From Caulobacteraceae bacterium (GTDB taxonomy: Bacteria > Pseudomonadota > Alphaproteobacteria > Caulobacterales > Caulobacteraceae): a stretch of 64,000 bases of DNA. Below are positions 1-8,802 of the stretch, in pieces. Every line of letters starts with the position of its first letter. Position 1 is the first letter of the stretch. The notes below the pieces were generated by a model that made no database searches, had not been told where the DNA came from, and was given only the letters and a program-made list of their open reading frames with translations. The position numbers were made by a program, and so were the translations under genes. The stretch is taken from assembly GCA_031291645.1 (NCBI GenBank), contig JARLIQ010000119.1, positions 38,348 through 102,347 of the forward strand, in the 5' to 3' direction.

Positions 1-53
1 ACGATCCGGCCGCGCGACATCGGATGGGTGTAGAAGACGAGTTCGTCCGTCAT
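1..53 (-). CDS. Glutathione S-transferase family protein (N-terminal fragment, runs off left edge)
   Basis: Only the first 17 codons lie in the window. The translated start, MTDELVFYTHPMSRGRI, matches the first beta-strand and the glutathione-binding loop of thioredoxin-fold GST N-terminal domains. A GGGAGA ribosome-binding site lies about 7 bases upstream of the ATG. GSTs conjugate or reduce electrophiles with glutathione in the cytoplasm. The gene runs away from the TetR gene behind it, with a 48-base gap. The family call rests on a short stretch, so the subclass cannot be named. Confidence 0.6.
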   Translation of the reverse strand, partial: MTDELVFYTHPMSRGRI

Positions 54-101
54 GGCGTTCTCCCTTGCTGACCTGAGGCTAACGCCAAGACCGTGAACAT
101 T

Positions 102-728
102 TCAAGAACCCGATGGCCGCCCGGCGCTCGAAGGGCGTTCCAGCAGCACGGCCAGCAACCGCTGGATGAGCCCGAACAGGGCGGCGCGGTCAAGGTCCGG
201 ATGCGAGATCACCCGCAACGGGACGCCATCGAAGATCAGGGCCATCACCTCCACCCTCGCGGCGATGTCCGCGTCGCTCCAGCCGTCCGGCTTGGAGCCG
301 GCGAGCACCCGGGCGAAGTTGGCGCGCAGCACGCGGTCGGCGGCCTGGACCACCTCGGCGACCTTGGGATTGCGGGCGGCCTCGGCCCGGATTTCGACCA
401 TCAGGGCGGCACGGTCGAGGTCGAGGCTGCGGTCGGCCGCCCGGTCGATGTCCTCGACGAGCTTGCCGTAGACATCGTCGCTCGTGGCCTCCAGCTCGGC
501 CATGCCGGCCAAGGCCTCGTCCACGTCCTCGCGCACGATCGCCTGGATGATCTCGTCCTTGCCGACGAAATAGCGGTAGATATGGCCGACGCTCATACCG
601 GCTTCGGCGGCGATCACCGCCATGCTGGTGGCGTGGAATCCGTGCCGGCGGAAACAGCGGATCGCAGCGTCCAGCACCTGGCGCCGACGCGCGGCGACCC
701 GGGGCGATTGTTCCTCCGCCGAAACCAT
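102..728 (-). CDS. TetR/AcrR family repressor of the adjacent RND efflux operon
   Basis: This is a 208-residue TetR-type regulator. The helix-turn-helix spans about residues 16-60, with the typical G(M/V)SxGxxYxYF recognition-helix motif at about residues 44-54. The rest is an all-helical ligand-binding domain. An upstream in-frame GTG (827) would add 33 residues. I prefer the ATG at 728 because it gives the usual short lead before the DNA-binding domain, and because the longer version would be translated through a palindromic operator (808-823). The gene is divergent from the RND pump operon, the classic layout of a local repressor induced by pump substrates. It probably represses the pump and itself through that palindrome. 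Confidence 0.85.
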   Translation of the reverse strand: MVSAEEQSPRVAARRRQVLDAAIRCFRRHGFHATSMAVIAAEAGMSVGHIYRYFVGKDEIIQAIVREDVDEALAGMAELEATSDDVYGKLVEDIDRAADRSLDLDRAALMVEIRAEAARNPKVAEVVQAADRVLRANFARVLAGSKPDGWSDADIAARVEVMALIFDGVPLRVISHPDLDRAALFGLIQRLLAVLLERPSSAGRPSGS

Positions 729-767
729 TCTTTTCAACTCCCGACGCGATCCTGCCCCAACGTCGCC

Positions 768-796
768 TTGACAATGATAGGCTATATCCCTAGCTG
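768..796 (+). promoter_or_regulatory. Predicted promoter of the RND efflux operon
   Basis: A TTGACA -35 hexamer (768-773) is followed after 17 bases by TAGCTG (791-796), a weak -10. The -35 is a perfect consensus match and lies upstream of the adaptor gene. Transcription would begin near 803, just before the palindrome at 808-823. The weak -10 limits confidence. Confidence 0.4.
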
Positions 797-807
797 CTGC
801 CATGAAA

Positions 808-823
808 GAGTGAACGTTCATTC
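808..823. promoter_or_regulatory. Palindromic operator for the TetR repressor
   Basis: GAGTGAACGTTCATTC is a near-perfect inverted repeat centred on AACGTT, with one mismatched pair. It lies between the divergent repressor and efflux genes, just downstream of the predicted pump promoter. TetR repressors of RND pumps typically bind such a site and block transcription. Confidence 0.6.
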
Positions 824-841
824 TCACCTCAGGGGTATTGC

Positions 842-2044
842 GTGTTGTCTGAGCGAAAGATGGCCCCGCCGGGTCGCCCAGCCATATCCTGTCTCATGGC
901 GGCAGGCCTGGCCGCGGCGGCCGCGCTCGTCCTGCAGGGCTGCAGCCCCCACGGTCAGGGCGGTCAGAACCGCGGACCGGCCGAGGTCGGGGTAGTCACC
1001 ATCGAGCCCCAGTCCGTGACCCTGCAGACCGAACTGCCCGGACGCACCACCCCTTACGAGACCTCGGACGTGCGGCCTCAGGTAGGGGGCATCATCAAGG
1101 CGCGGCTGTTCACCGAAGGCTCGAACGTCAAGGCCGGCCAGGTGCTCTATCAGATCGACCCGGCGCCCTATCGCGCGGCCTACGACCAGGCCGCGGCCCA
1201 GCTGGCGAGCGCCGAGGCCAACCTAGTCACCACCAAGGTCAAGGCCGAGCGCTACGCGGACCTGGTCAAGATCAACGGCGTCAGCCGCCAGGACTCCGAC
1301 GACGCGGAGGCCGCCTACCGCCAGGCCGTAGCCACCGTACAGCAGGACAAGGCGTCGCTCGAGAGCGCCCGGATCAACCTGGACTACACCCGCGTCACCG
1401 CCCCGATCAGCGGGCGGATCGGGGCCTCGGCCTTCACCCAGGGCGCGCTGGTGACCGCCAGCCAGACCAGCGCCCTGACCACTATCCAGCGCCTCGACCC
1501 GATCTATGTCGACATCAACCAGTCGGCGAGCGAACTGCTCAAGCTGCGGCGCGACCTGGCGGCGGGCCAGCTGAACCGAGGCGGCGCCGCCTCGATGGTC
1601 GTACGGCTGAAACTGGAGGACGGCTCGGACTATCCGTTGGACGGCAAGCTGCAGTTCACAGACGTGACCGTCGACCAAACCACCGGCTCGGTGACCCTGA
1701 GGGCGGTGTTCCCCAACCCGAACGGCGTGCTGCTGCCGGGCATGTACGTGCACGCGGTGGTGACGGAAGGGGTCGACAACCAGGGCCTCCTGGCGCCGCA
1801 GCAGGGCGTCACTCGCGACCAGACCGGTCAGCCGACCGCCTGGATCGTCGACGCCCAGAACAAGGCCCAGTTGCGCACCCTGCGCACCGCGCAGGCGATT
1901 GGGGACAAATGGCTGGTCAGCGACGGGCTGAAGGCCGGTGACCGGCTGATCGTCGAGGGCGTGCAGCGGGTCCAGCCCGGCGCGAGCGTCCACGCCGTGC
2001 CGGCCAACCTGCCGGCCTCCCCCAGCTCCAGCGCCGGCCACTAG
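842..2044 (+). CDS. RND efflux periplasmic adaptor (AcrA/MexA type lipoprotein)
   Basis: This 400-residue membrane fusion protein links an inner-membrane RND pump to its outer-membrane channel. The N-terminus is a lipoprotein signal with an LQGC lipobox (Cys34 from the GTG start). It is followed by the beta-barrel/lipoyl region ([15 protein letters not shown], residues about 76-90), a helical hairpin (about 105-170) and the second lipoyl half ([12 protein letters not shown]). The GTG at 842 has an AGGGG ribosome site 6 bases upstream; an ATG at 860 is an alternative and keeps the lipobox. The gene is one base from the RND gene and is probably controlled by the divergent TetR protein. Confidence 0.93.
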   Translation: MLSERKMAPPGRPAISCLMAAGLAAAAALVLQGCSPHGQGGQNRGPAEVGVVTIEPQSVTLQTELPGRTTPYETSDVRPQVGGIIKARLFTEGSNVKAGQVLYQIDPAPYRAAYDQAAAQLASAEANLVTTKVKAERYADLVKINGVSRQDSDDAEAAYRQAVATVQQDKASLESARINLDYTRVTAPISGRIGASAFTQGALVTASQTSALTTIQRLDPIYVDINQSASELLKLRRDLAAGQLNRGGAASMVVRLKLEDGSDYPLDGKLQFTDVTVDQTTGSVTLRAVFPNPNGVLLPGMYVHAVVTEGVDNQGLLAPQQGVTRDQTGQPTAWIVDAQNKAQLRTLRTAQAIGDKWLVSDGLKAGDRLIVEGVQRVQPGASVHAVPANLPASPSSSAGH

Positions 2045-2045
2045 C

Positions 2046-5000
2046 ATGTCCCGCTTCTTCATCGAGCGGCCCATTTTCGCCTGGGTCATCGCGATCGTGA
2101 TCATGCTGGCGGGGGCTTTGGCGATCCGCAGCCTGCCGATCTCTCAGTATCCGTCGATCACGCCGCCGGCGGTGAGCATCAGCACCACCTATCCGGGGGC
2201 GGACGCCCAGACGCTCCAGAGTTCCGTCACCCAGGTCATCGAGCAGCAGCTCAAGGGCCTGGACCACCTGCTCTACTTCTCGTCGACCAGCAGTTCGAAC
2301 GGCCAGGTGACGATCACCACGACCTTCGAGGCCGGGACCAACCCGGACATCGCCCAGGTCCAGGTGCAGAACAAGCTCCAGCAGGCGACCCCGCTCCTGC
2401 CCCAGGTCGTGCAGCAGGAAGGCCTGACGGTCGCCAAGTCGCAGACCAGCATCCTCCTTGTCGTCGGCCTCTATGACGATACGGGCCGCTACACCAACCG
2501 GGACATCTCCGACTACATCAACAGCAAGCTGCAGGACCCGCTGGCCCGGATCGACGGCGTCGGCGACGTGCAGGTGTTCGGCGGCCAATACGCGATGCGG
2601 ATCTGGCTCGATCCGTACAAGCTGAACAATTACAAATTGATGCCGTCGGATGTCAGCACCGCCGTCGAAGCGCAGAACGTCCAGGTCTCCGCCGGCCAGG
2701 TCGGCGCCCAGCCGGTGACGGCGGGCCAGCAGCTGAACGCCACCGTCACCGCCCAGTCCCGCCTGCAGACCGCCGACCAGTTCAAGGCGATCATCCTGCG
2801 CACCAATTCGGACGGCTCGCTGGTGCGCCTGTCCGACGTGGCCCGCGTCGAGCTGGGCTCGGACAGCTACGACGTCATCAGCCGGATGAACGGCATGCCG
2901 GCGGCCGGCATCGCCATCAAGCTGGCGCCGGGCGCCAATGCGCTCAAGACCGCCACCGCGGTCAAGAAGGAGGCCACCCTCCTCTCCGCCAACTTCCCGC
3001 CCGGGATTAAGCTCGCCTTCCCGGTGGACTCGACCACCTTCATCACGCTGTCGATCGAACAGGTGGTGCAAACCCTGATCGAGGCGATCTTCCTGGTCGT
3101 GGCGGTGATGTTCCTGTTCCTGCAGAACTGGCGCGCCACCCTGATCCCGGCGGTCGCGGTGCCGGTCGTGCTTCTGGGCACGTTCGGGGTGCTGGCCGCC
3201 TGCGGCTATTCGATCAACACCCTGACCATGTTCGCCATGGTGCTGGCCATCGGCCTTCTGGTCGACGACGCCATCGTGGTGGTCGAGAACGTCGAGCGGA
3301 TCATGACCGAGGAGGGCCTTTCAGCCAAAGAGGCCACCAAGAAGTCCATGGGCGAGATCACCGGCGCCCTGGTGGGCATCGCCCTGGTGCTCTCGGCGGT
3401 GTTCATGCCGATGGCCTTCTTCGGCGGGTCGACCGGGGTGATCTACCGTCAGTTCTCGGTGACCATTGTCTCGGCCATGGCGCTGTCGGTGCTGGTGGCC
3501 CTGGTGCTGACGCCGGCGCTCTGCGCCAGCCTGCTGAAGCCCGCCGCCAAGGGCCAGCACGTCAGCGAACGCGGCTTTTTCGGATGGTTCAACCGCACCT
3601 TCGCGAGCGGCGTCGAGCGCTACGACCGCAGCCTGCGCGGCATCCTGGGCCGCCCCCTGCCGGCCATGGCGGTCTATGGCGTGGTCGTCGTCGTGATGGC
3701 GGTCCTGTTCATCCGCCTGCCGACCGGCTTCCTGCCGGAGGAGGACCAGGGCACGATCATGACCCTGTTCACCCTACCGGTCGGCGCCGTCCAGTCGCGC
3801 GCTCTCGACGTGGCGCGTCAGATCGAAAAGCACTACCTGGTCGACGAAAAGGCCAACGTCGACAAGGTGTTCGTGGTCGGAGGCTTCAGCTTCGCCGGCT
3901 CCGGCCAGAACCTCGGCATGGTCTTTCTGCACCTGAAGGACTGGAAGGATCGGCCCGGCTCCGCCAACCGCGCGCCGGCGATCGCGATGCGGGCGATGGG
4001 GGCGCTGTCGCGCGTCCGCGACGCCCAGATCTTCGCCCTGGTGCCGCCGGCGGTGCAGGAGTTGGGCAACTCCTCCGGCTTCGACCTCGAGCTGGAGGAC
4101 CGGGGCGGCATCGGCCACGAGGCCCTGGTCAAGGCCCGCAACCAGCTTCTGGGCATGGCCGCCCGGGACCCGATCCTCTCCTCCGTCCGGGCCAACAGCC
4201 AGGACGACACGCCCCAGATCCACGTCAGCGTCGACCAGGCGCGCGCCGGAGCGCTCGGCCTGTCCCAGAGCGACATCAACAACACCCTGAGCTCCGCCTG
4301 GGGCGGGTCGTACATCAACGACTTCATCGACCGCGGGCGGGTCAAGCGCGTCTATATGCAGGCCGACGCGCCGTTCCGCATGAACCCGGACGATCTCGGC
4401 CGTTGGTACGTGCGATCGTCCAGCGGGACGATGGCGCCGTTCTCGTCCTTCTCGAGCCACGACTGGACCACGGGCCCGGCCGAGTTGGACCGCTACAACG
4501 GCTATCCGTCGCTGGAAATCCAGGGCCAGGCCGCGAGCGGCAAGAGCTCCGGCGCGGCGATGACCGAGATGCAGAAGCTGATCGCCAAACTGCCCAACGG
4601 CGTGGGCTTCGAATGGACGGGCCTGTCCTACCAGGAGCGCCTGTCCGGGTCCGAGGCGCCAGCGCTCTACGCCCTTTCGATCCTGGTGGTGTTCCTGTGC
4701 CTGGCGGCGCTCTACGAGAGCTGGTCGATCCCGCTCTCGGTGCTGCTGGTCATCCCCCTGGGGGTCGTGGGCGCGGTGCTCGCCGCCACCCTGCGCGGAC
4801 TCTACAACGACATCTATTTCCAGGTCGGCCTTCTGACCACCATCGGGCTTTCGGCCAAGAACGCGATCCTGATCGTCGAGTTCGCCGAAGCCGCCGAGCG
4901 GAACGGCTCAACGCCGTTCCAGGCCGCCATGCTGGCCGCGCGGCTGAGGCTGCGGCCGATCCTGATGACCTCGCTCGCCTTCATCGCCGGCGTCTTCCCG

Positions 5001-5222
5001 CTGACGATCGCGTCGAGCGCCGGCGCCGCCAGTCAGAACGACATCGGCACCGGGGTCATCGGCGGCATGCTGACCGCAACCGGGCTGGCGATCTTCCTGG
5101 TGCCGCTGTTCTACGTCGGGGTGCGCAGCGCCTTCGCCCACGGCCGATCAACCAAGGCGGTCCAGAGCCAGGACGGTCCGGAAGGTCCGCAAGGCCAGAG
5201 CCACGAAGGAGAGGCGCCGTGA
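2046..5222 (+). CDS. RND multidrug efflux inner-membrane transporter (AcrB/MexB, HAE1 family)
   Basis: This is a full-length (1058 aa) proton-driven drug exporter of the hydrophobe/amphiphile class, with 12 membrane helices and two large periplasmic loops. It begins [14 protein letters not shown], as in AcrB. The proton-relay aspartate pair is present in [13 protein letters not shown] (helix 4), and the helix-10 lysine is in [13 protein letters not shown]. It captures drugs from the periplasm and membrane and passes them to the outer-membrane channel encoded next. It starts one base after the adaptor stop, and its stop overlaps the start of the channel gene. The substrate range cannot be read from the sequence. 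Confidence 0.95.
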   Translation: MSRFFIERPIFAWVIAIVIMLAGALAIRSLPISQYPSITPPAVSISTTYPGADAQTLQSSVTQVIEQQLKGLDHLLYFSSTSSSNGQVTITTTFEAGTNPDIAQVQVQNKLQQATPLLPQVVQQEGLTVAKSQTSILLVVGLYDDTGRYTNRDISDYINSKLQDPLARIDGVGDVQVFGGQYAMRIWLDPYKLNNYKLMPSDVSTAVEAQNVQVSAGQVGAQPVTAGQQLNATVTAQSRLQTADQFKAIILRTNSDGSLVRLSDVARVELGSDSYDVISRMNGMPAAGIAIKLAPGANALKTATAVKKEATLLSANFPPGIKLAFPVDSTTFITLSIEQVVQTLIEAIFLVVAVMFLFLQNWRATLIPAVAVPVVLLGTFGVLAACGYSINTLTMFAMVLAIGLLVDDAIVVVENVERIMTEEGLSAKEATKKSMGEITGALVGIALVLSAVFMPMAFFGGSTGVIYRQFSVTIVSAMALSVLVALVLTPALCASLLKPAAKGQHVSERGFFGWFNRTFASGVERYDRSLRGILGRPLPAMAVYGVVVVVMAVLFIRLPTGFLPEEDQGTIMTLFTLPVGAVQSRALDVARQIEKHYLVDEKANVDKVFVVGGFSFAGSGQNLGMVFLHLKDWKDRPGSANRAPAIAMRAMGALSRVRDAQIFALVPPAVQELGNSSGFDLELEDRGGIGHEALVKARNQLLGMAARDPILSSVRANSQDDTPQIHVSVDQARAGALGLSQSDINNTLSSAWGGSYINDFIDRGRVKRVYMQADAPFRMNPDDLGRWYVRSSSGTMAPFSSFSSHDWTTGPAELDRYNGYPSLEIQGQAASGKSSGAAMTEMQKLIAKLPNGVGFEWTGLSYQERLSGSEAPALYALSILVVFLCLAALYESWSIPLSVLLVIPLGVVGAVLAATLRGLYNDIYFQVGLLTTIGLSAKNAILIVEFAEAAERNGSTPFQAAMLAARLRLRPILMTSLAFIAGVFPLTIASSAGAASQNDIGTGVIGGMLTATGLAIFLVPLFYVGVRSAFAHGRSTKAVQSQDGPEGPQGQSHEGEAP

Positions 5223-6631
5223 GCCCGTCCCGTCTCAAGCTCGCGGCCGGGCTGGTCGCAGCCAGCGCCCTCGCCGGCTGCACCCTCGATCCCGCCTATC
5301 AGCGGCCCGCAGCGCCCGTGCCGTCCGCCTGGCCGACCGGCGCGGCCTATCCGTCCACGAGCGGCCAGGCGACGATCGCCGGCTGGCGCGACGTGGTCAC
5401 CGACGCCCGGCTCAAGCAGGTCGTCGAACAGGCCCTGGCCAACAACCGCGACCTGCGCATCGCCGTCGCCAACATGGTCGCCGCGCGCGCCCAGTACCAC
5501 GTGCAGCGCGCCGACCTGTTCCCCGCCATCACCGCCAACGCCAGCGCGACCTATGCGGGCGAACCAGCGTCCGCGGTCACGGGCGGGAGTGGAACGGGCA
5601 GGGTCAACGAGCATCTCTACAGCGCCAGCGTCGGCTTCAGCAGCTATGAACTCGACCTGTTCGGCCGGGTGCGCAGCCTGACCCGGGCTGCGCAGGAGCA
5701 GTATTTCGCCAGCGAGGAGGCCCGCCGCGCCGCCCAGATCAGCCTGGTGGCCGAGGTCGCCGGCGACTGGCTGACGCTGGGCGCCGACCGCACCCTGCTG
5801 AAGATCGCCCAGGACACCCAGGCCAGCGACGCCGAGAGCCTGGCCATCACCCAGCGGCGGCTGGACGCCGGCGTGGCCACCGCCCTGGACGTCGCCGAGG
5901 CCCGGACCGCGCTCGAACAGGCCCGCTCCGACGTCGCCGCCGACATCACCCAGGTCGCCCAGGACCGCAACGCGCTGGAACTGGTGGTCGGCGCGCCGGT
6001 GGCCGACGCCCTGCTGCCCGACGGCCTGGACGAGACGCCGCCGGTGGCCGAAACCCCGGCGGGAGTCAGTTCGACGGTGCTGCTGCGCCGGCCGGACGTG
6101 GTCGAGGCCGAGGACCAGCTGAAGGCGCAGAACGCCAACATCGGCGCGGCGCGCGCCGCCTTCTTCCCGACCATCAGCCTGACCGGCTCGGGCGGCGGGA
6201 GCAGCACCGCCCTCTCCCGGCTCTTTTCGTCCGCCGCCGGCGCCTGGAGCTTTGCGCCCTCGATCTCCCTGCCGCTGTTCGAGGGCGGCAAGAACATCGC
6301 CAACCTCGCCTACGCCAAGGCCGAGCGCGACTCGGCGGTGGCCACCTACGAAAAGTCGATCCAGACGGCGTTCCGCGAGGTGGCCGACGCGCTCGCCCGG
6401 CGCGGCACCATCGACGAGCAGCTCGCCGCCCAGAAGGCCGAAAGTGCGGCCGCGGAAGACGCCCTGCGCCTGTCGACCGCCCGCTACGAGCGCGGCAGCG
6501 ACACCTATCTCAACCTCCTGATCTCCCAGCGGACGCTCTATTCCGCACGCCAGACGCTGGTGGCGACGCAGCTGGCGCGCTCGACCAACCTCGTGACTCT
6601 GTACAACGCCCTGGGCGGCGGATGGGATTAG
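5219..6631 (+). CDS. Outer-membrane efflux channel lipoprotein (NodT/OprM family)
   Basis: This 470-residue TolC-like channel forms the exit duct of the RND pump. A GTG start overlaps the transporter stop (GTGA), with an AAGGAGAG ribosome site about 7 bases upstream. The lipobox is LAGC with Cys21, followed by the NodT-family segment [14 protein letters not shown]. Two outer-membrane efflux (OEP) repeats follow; [20 protein letters not shown] is a typical helix of the first and [10 protein letters not shown] begins the second. An open frame extends far upstream on the same strand, but there it overlaps the transporter and is not coding. Confidence 0.92.
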   Translation: MSPSRLKLAAGLVAASALAGCTLDPAYQRPAAPVPSAWPTGAAYPSTSGQATIAGWRDVVTDARLKQVVEQALANNRDLRIAVANMVAARAQYHVQRADLFPAITANASATYAGEPASAVTGGSGTGRVNEHLYSASVGFSSYELDLFGRVRSLTRAAQEQYFASEEARRAAQISLVAEVAGDWLTLGADRTLLKIAQDTQASDAESLAITQRRLDAGVATALDVAEARTALEQARSDVAADITQVAQDRNALELVVGAPVADALLPDGLDETPPVAETPAGVSSTVLLRRPDVVEAEDQLKAQNANIGAARAAFFPTISLTGSGGGSSTALSRLFSSAAGAWSFAPSISLPLFEGGKNIANLAYAKAERDSAVATYEKSIQTAFREVADALARRGTIDEQLAAQKAESAAAEDALRLSTARYERGSDTYLNLLISQRTLYSARQTLVATQLARSTNLVTLYNALGGGWD

Positions 6632-6693
6632 AAATCCGCCGTTAGCGACTGACTCTGCGGCTCTTTGGCGGAACCTTGCGACCGGGTGCGTCC

Positions 6694-7545
6694 CTACACC
6701 GCCCGCAGCAGCACCGCGGTCGCGTCGTCGCTGGTCTTGAAGCGCGGATAGCGCACCCCCTCGGCGTCGTCCTGTTCGATGGCCCGCAACTCATCCAGCA
6801 GGACGGCCAGTCCCTTGTCGCGCGCGGCCCGCACCAGGCCGCTCGCGTCGTAGCGCAGATAATCCGTGCCGAGCGCCAGAAAGCCGTCGCTGGCCAGCAG
6901 CACCAGGGCGCCGGATGGCGCAGCCGCGGCGCCGCGGCTGACCTGGTCGGCGCAATGGCGGGTCGGGCCGAAGACCCATGGCCCGCCTTCGGTGTTGTAG
7001 CGCGCTCGCGACGCACGCTGGGCCTCCAGGAACGGCCGTCGCACGGTGGCGCCGGCGGGGTTGATCCCGTGGGTCGCCGCCAGCCGTGCGGCGGCGTTGG
7101 CCTCGGCGGCGCGCTTGCCGAACGCCTCGCCGACCACCTGGGCCTCTTCGCCCGGCCGCAGGACAAGGGCGGCGCAGTCGCCGAACCAGAAGGCGTCCAG
7201 TCCGCCGTCACTCACCGATTCGACCATCATCATCGAGGCGAACGGCGTCTCGTAGTTGTGCGCCGGCGGCCGCGAACGCTGGCGGACATAAGCCTCCTCG
7301 ACGTCCGCGGCGGTCGCCCGCAGCGCGTCGTGGCCGCTCAGCCGGGCGGCGTGCGCGGCCAGCCGCTCGGCGCCCAACCGGGCCAGCCAGGCCGCATCGC
7401 TGCCGCCCGGAAGCAGGTCCTCGTCGGCGATCCCGGTCGCGCCGTCGAACACCGCGGCCAGTCGCCCGGCATGGCAATAGGCGTCGTCGTTCGGCTTGGC
7501 CGGATTGCCCGGCGCGCTCAGGGCGTCGATCAGTTCGAGCGGCAT
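6694..7545 (-). CDS. PP2C-like (PPM-fold) protein phosphatase family protein
   Basis: This 283-residue protein shows the metal-binding motifs of the PPM/PP2C phosphatase fold: NDD near residues 19-21, VFDGATG at about 32-38, FGDCAALVL near 133, LLASDGFLAL near 219 and SDDATAVLL near the C-terminus. Such enzymes remove phosphate from serine or threonine using two metal ions. The ATG at 7545 has a GGAAAGAT ribosome site; an upstream ATG at 7587 lacks one. It stands alone between the efflux operon and a GNAT gene, with no kinase partner nearby. The target is unknown, and it could act on a small molecule instead of a protein. Confidence 0.7.
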   Translation of the reverse strand: MPLELIDALSAPGNPAKPNDDAYCHAGRLAAVFDGATGIADEDLLPGGSDAAWLARLGAERLAAHAARLSGHDALRATAADVEEAYVRQRSRPPAHNYETPFASMMMVESVSDGGLDAFWFGDCAALVLRPGEEAQVVGEAFGKRAAEANAAARLAATHGINPAGATVRRPFLEAQRASRARYNTEGGPWVFGPTRHCADQVSRGAAAAPSGALVLLASDGFLALGTDYLRYDASGLVRAARDKGLAVLLDELRAIEQDDAEGVRYPRFKTSDDATAVLLRAV

Positions 7546-7659
7546 GGATCTTTCCGATGAGCGGCGATGAGCGATGGGGAGCGTCATGGCCAGACTAACA
7601 ACGTCGCCTTCGTCCAGTCCAGCCGGACATCGCGCTAAACCCTTGTCTTGACAAATAGT

Positions 7660-8136
7660 TCAAGCAAGCAGGCTCCAGCGGACGACCTCCCCGTCCTCCG
7701 GGTCGAAGCCGATCCCGATGCGCTCGAAGCCGTTGCGCTCCAGGGTTCGTTGGGAGGCGATGTTCGCGCTCGCCGTCGTGGCCGTCACCACCTGCGCCGC
7801 GGGATCCTCCGCGACGGCGTCCAGCAGGGCCGTCACGGCCCGGGTGGCGTGCCCCCGGTTGCGGCGGCTGGCGGCGACGCCATAGCCGATCTCGACCTCG
7901 CCCTCCGCGTTGGGCGGGCGCAGATAGCCGCACAGGCCCACCACCTCGCCGTCGCAGACGATCATCCAGGCGCCGCGGTCGTGCGCCCCGCGCAGCTTGC
8001 CGCACATCGCCCGCACCTGAGCCAGATTGACCGGGTCATCCACCCCGCCCGGCGGCAGGACCAGGCCTGGACGCCCTGGGCCCTCACCCAACATCCAGGC
8101 GAAATCCGCGTCTTCAGCCGCGACAAGCACCGTCAT
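7660..8136 (-). CDS. GNAT family N-acetyltransferase (RimJ/RimL-like)
   Basis: This is a 158-residue single-domain acetyltransferase. Motif A, the acetyl-CoA loop, is visible as RNRGHATRAV (about residues 91-100), and the motif B region as NIASQRTLERNGFERIG, which is typical of RimJ/RimL-type enzymes. It would transfer an acetyl group from acetyl-CoA to an amine on a protein or small molecule. Its neighbours do not suggest a substrate. It is probably transcribed separately from the phosphatase gene downstream (about 110 bases apart). Confidence 0.75.
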   Translation of the reverse strand: MTVLVAAEDADFAWMLGEGPGRPGLVLPPGGVDDPVNLAQVRAMCGKLRGAHDRGAWMIVCDGEVVGLCGYLRPPNAEGEVEIGYGVAASRRNRGHATRAVTALLDAVAEDPAAQVVTATTASANIASQRTLERNGFERIGIGFDPEDGEVVRWSLLA

Positions 8137-8265
8137 CGGGTCCGGACGTCCCTCGCGGCGGCGTTATCCCAATCTCTTGATACGGACATTCGGGCCCTTG
8201 CTGAAGTCTCGCATTCGAAACATTATCTCATCCAATATAAGAGTCTCACATAGGGAGGACTCACG

Positions 8266-8418
8266 ATGGCCCTAAGGCCACGCATCCACGATCTCCACCT
8301 GCATGGACCGCAGTTCCACGTCTCGCCGGGACTTGCATCGCTCGCGGCCATCGCCGGCGCCCTCGTGCTGTTGTTCGGCGCCGCGACCGTGATGAGCGTC
8401 TTGGCGCCCTGGGGCTGA
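8266..8418 (+). CDS. Small hypothetical membrane protein (50 aa)
   Basis: A short frame has an ATG at 8266 and an AGGGAGGA ribosome site about 6 bases upstream. It encodes 50 residues: a histidine-rich start (about residues 7-18), then one hydrophobic helix of roughly 25 residues (about 22-46) ending in WG. The strong ribosome site and the clean membrane helix argue that it is translated. I do not recognise a family. It lies between the GNAT gene, which is divergent, and another small gene on the same strand. Confidence 0.45.
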   Translation: MALRPRIHDLHLHGPQFHVSPGLASLAAIAGALVLLFGAATVMSVLAPWG

Positions 8419-8464
8419 ATCAGGGCATGCTCTAGGCTCTGTCGCACGGAGCCTCAGCGCGCCA

Positions 8465-8656
8465 ATGCCCGAGACGCCACCTGGCGAGATCCTGATCGAG
8501 TTCCGCCGCGTAGGGAACGCGGTGAAGGTCTCGGCCCTGCACGTGGCCACAGATACCGAGGTCTCGCTGGTCGGCGATCCCAACGCCGGGGAACACGTGC
8601 TGAAGATGGCGGCGATCCGCAAACTGACCTACGTCATGGCCCAGCGAAAGGGCTGA
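8465..8656 (+). CDS. Small conserved hypothetical protein (DUF6898-like)
   Basis: This is a 63-residue soluble protein. The pattern GEILIEFRRVGNAVKVSAL, then TEVSLVGDP and a basic helical C-terminus (LKMAAIRKLTYVMAQRK), resembles a short family conserved in alphaproteobacteria that I recall as DUF6898. That name is from memory and should be checked. No catalytic motif is visible. It follows the 50-residue membrane protein on the same strand by 46 bases. Confidence 0.55.
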   Translation: MPETPPGEILIEFRRVGNAVKVSALHVATDTEVSLVGDPNAGEHVLKMAAIRKLTYVMAQRKG

Positions 8657-8802
8657 GGTCGGCGCCGATCAAGGCCGCCGTCAGCCTCACCCGCCTGGCC
8701 AGCGAAGGCCCACATCCAGGCGCGTCATCGTTGCCTCCTCCGGTCGATGGTCGCCGCGTCAGGCATGCACCGTCGGCGATACCGGACGGCCGGGGCGTGG
8801 CG

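Noticed and set aside
3584..5218. Long open frame on the + strand running into the outer-membrane channel gene
   Set aside because: It lies in another frame of the RND transporter gene, has arginine/proline-rich nonsense composition and no ribosome site. Only the part from the GTG at 5219 looks like protein of a known family.
6635..6672. TCCGCC...GGCGGA inverted repeat after the efflux operon
   Set aside because: The arms are six bases with a 26-base loop and no T-run, so a terminator call is not supported.
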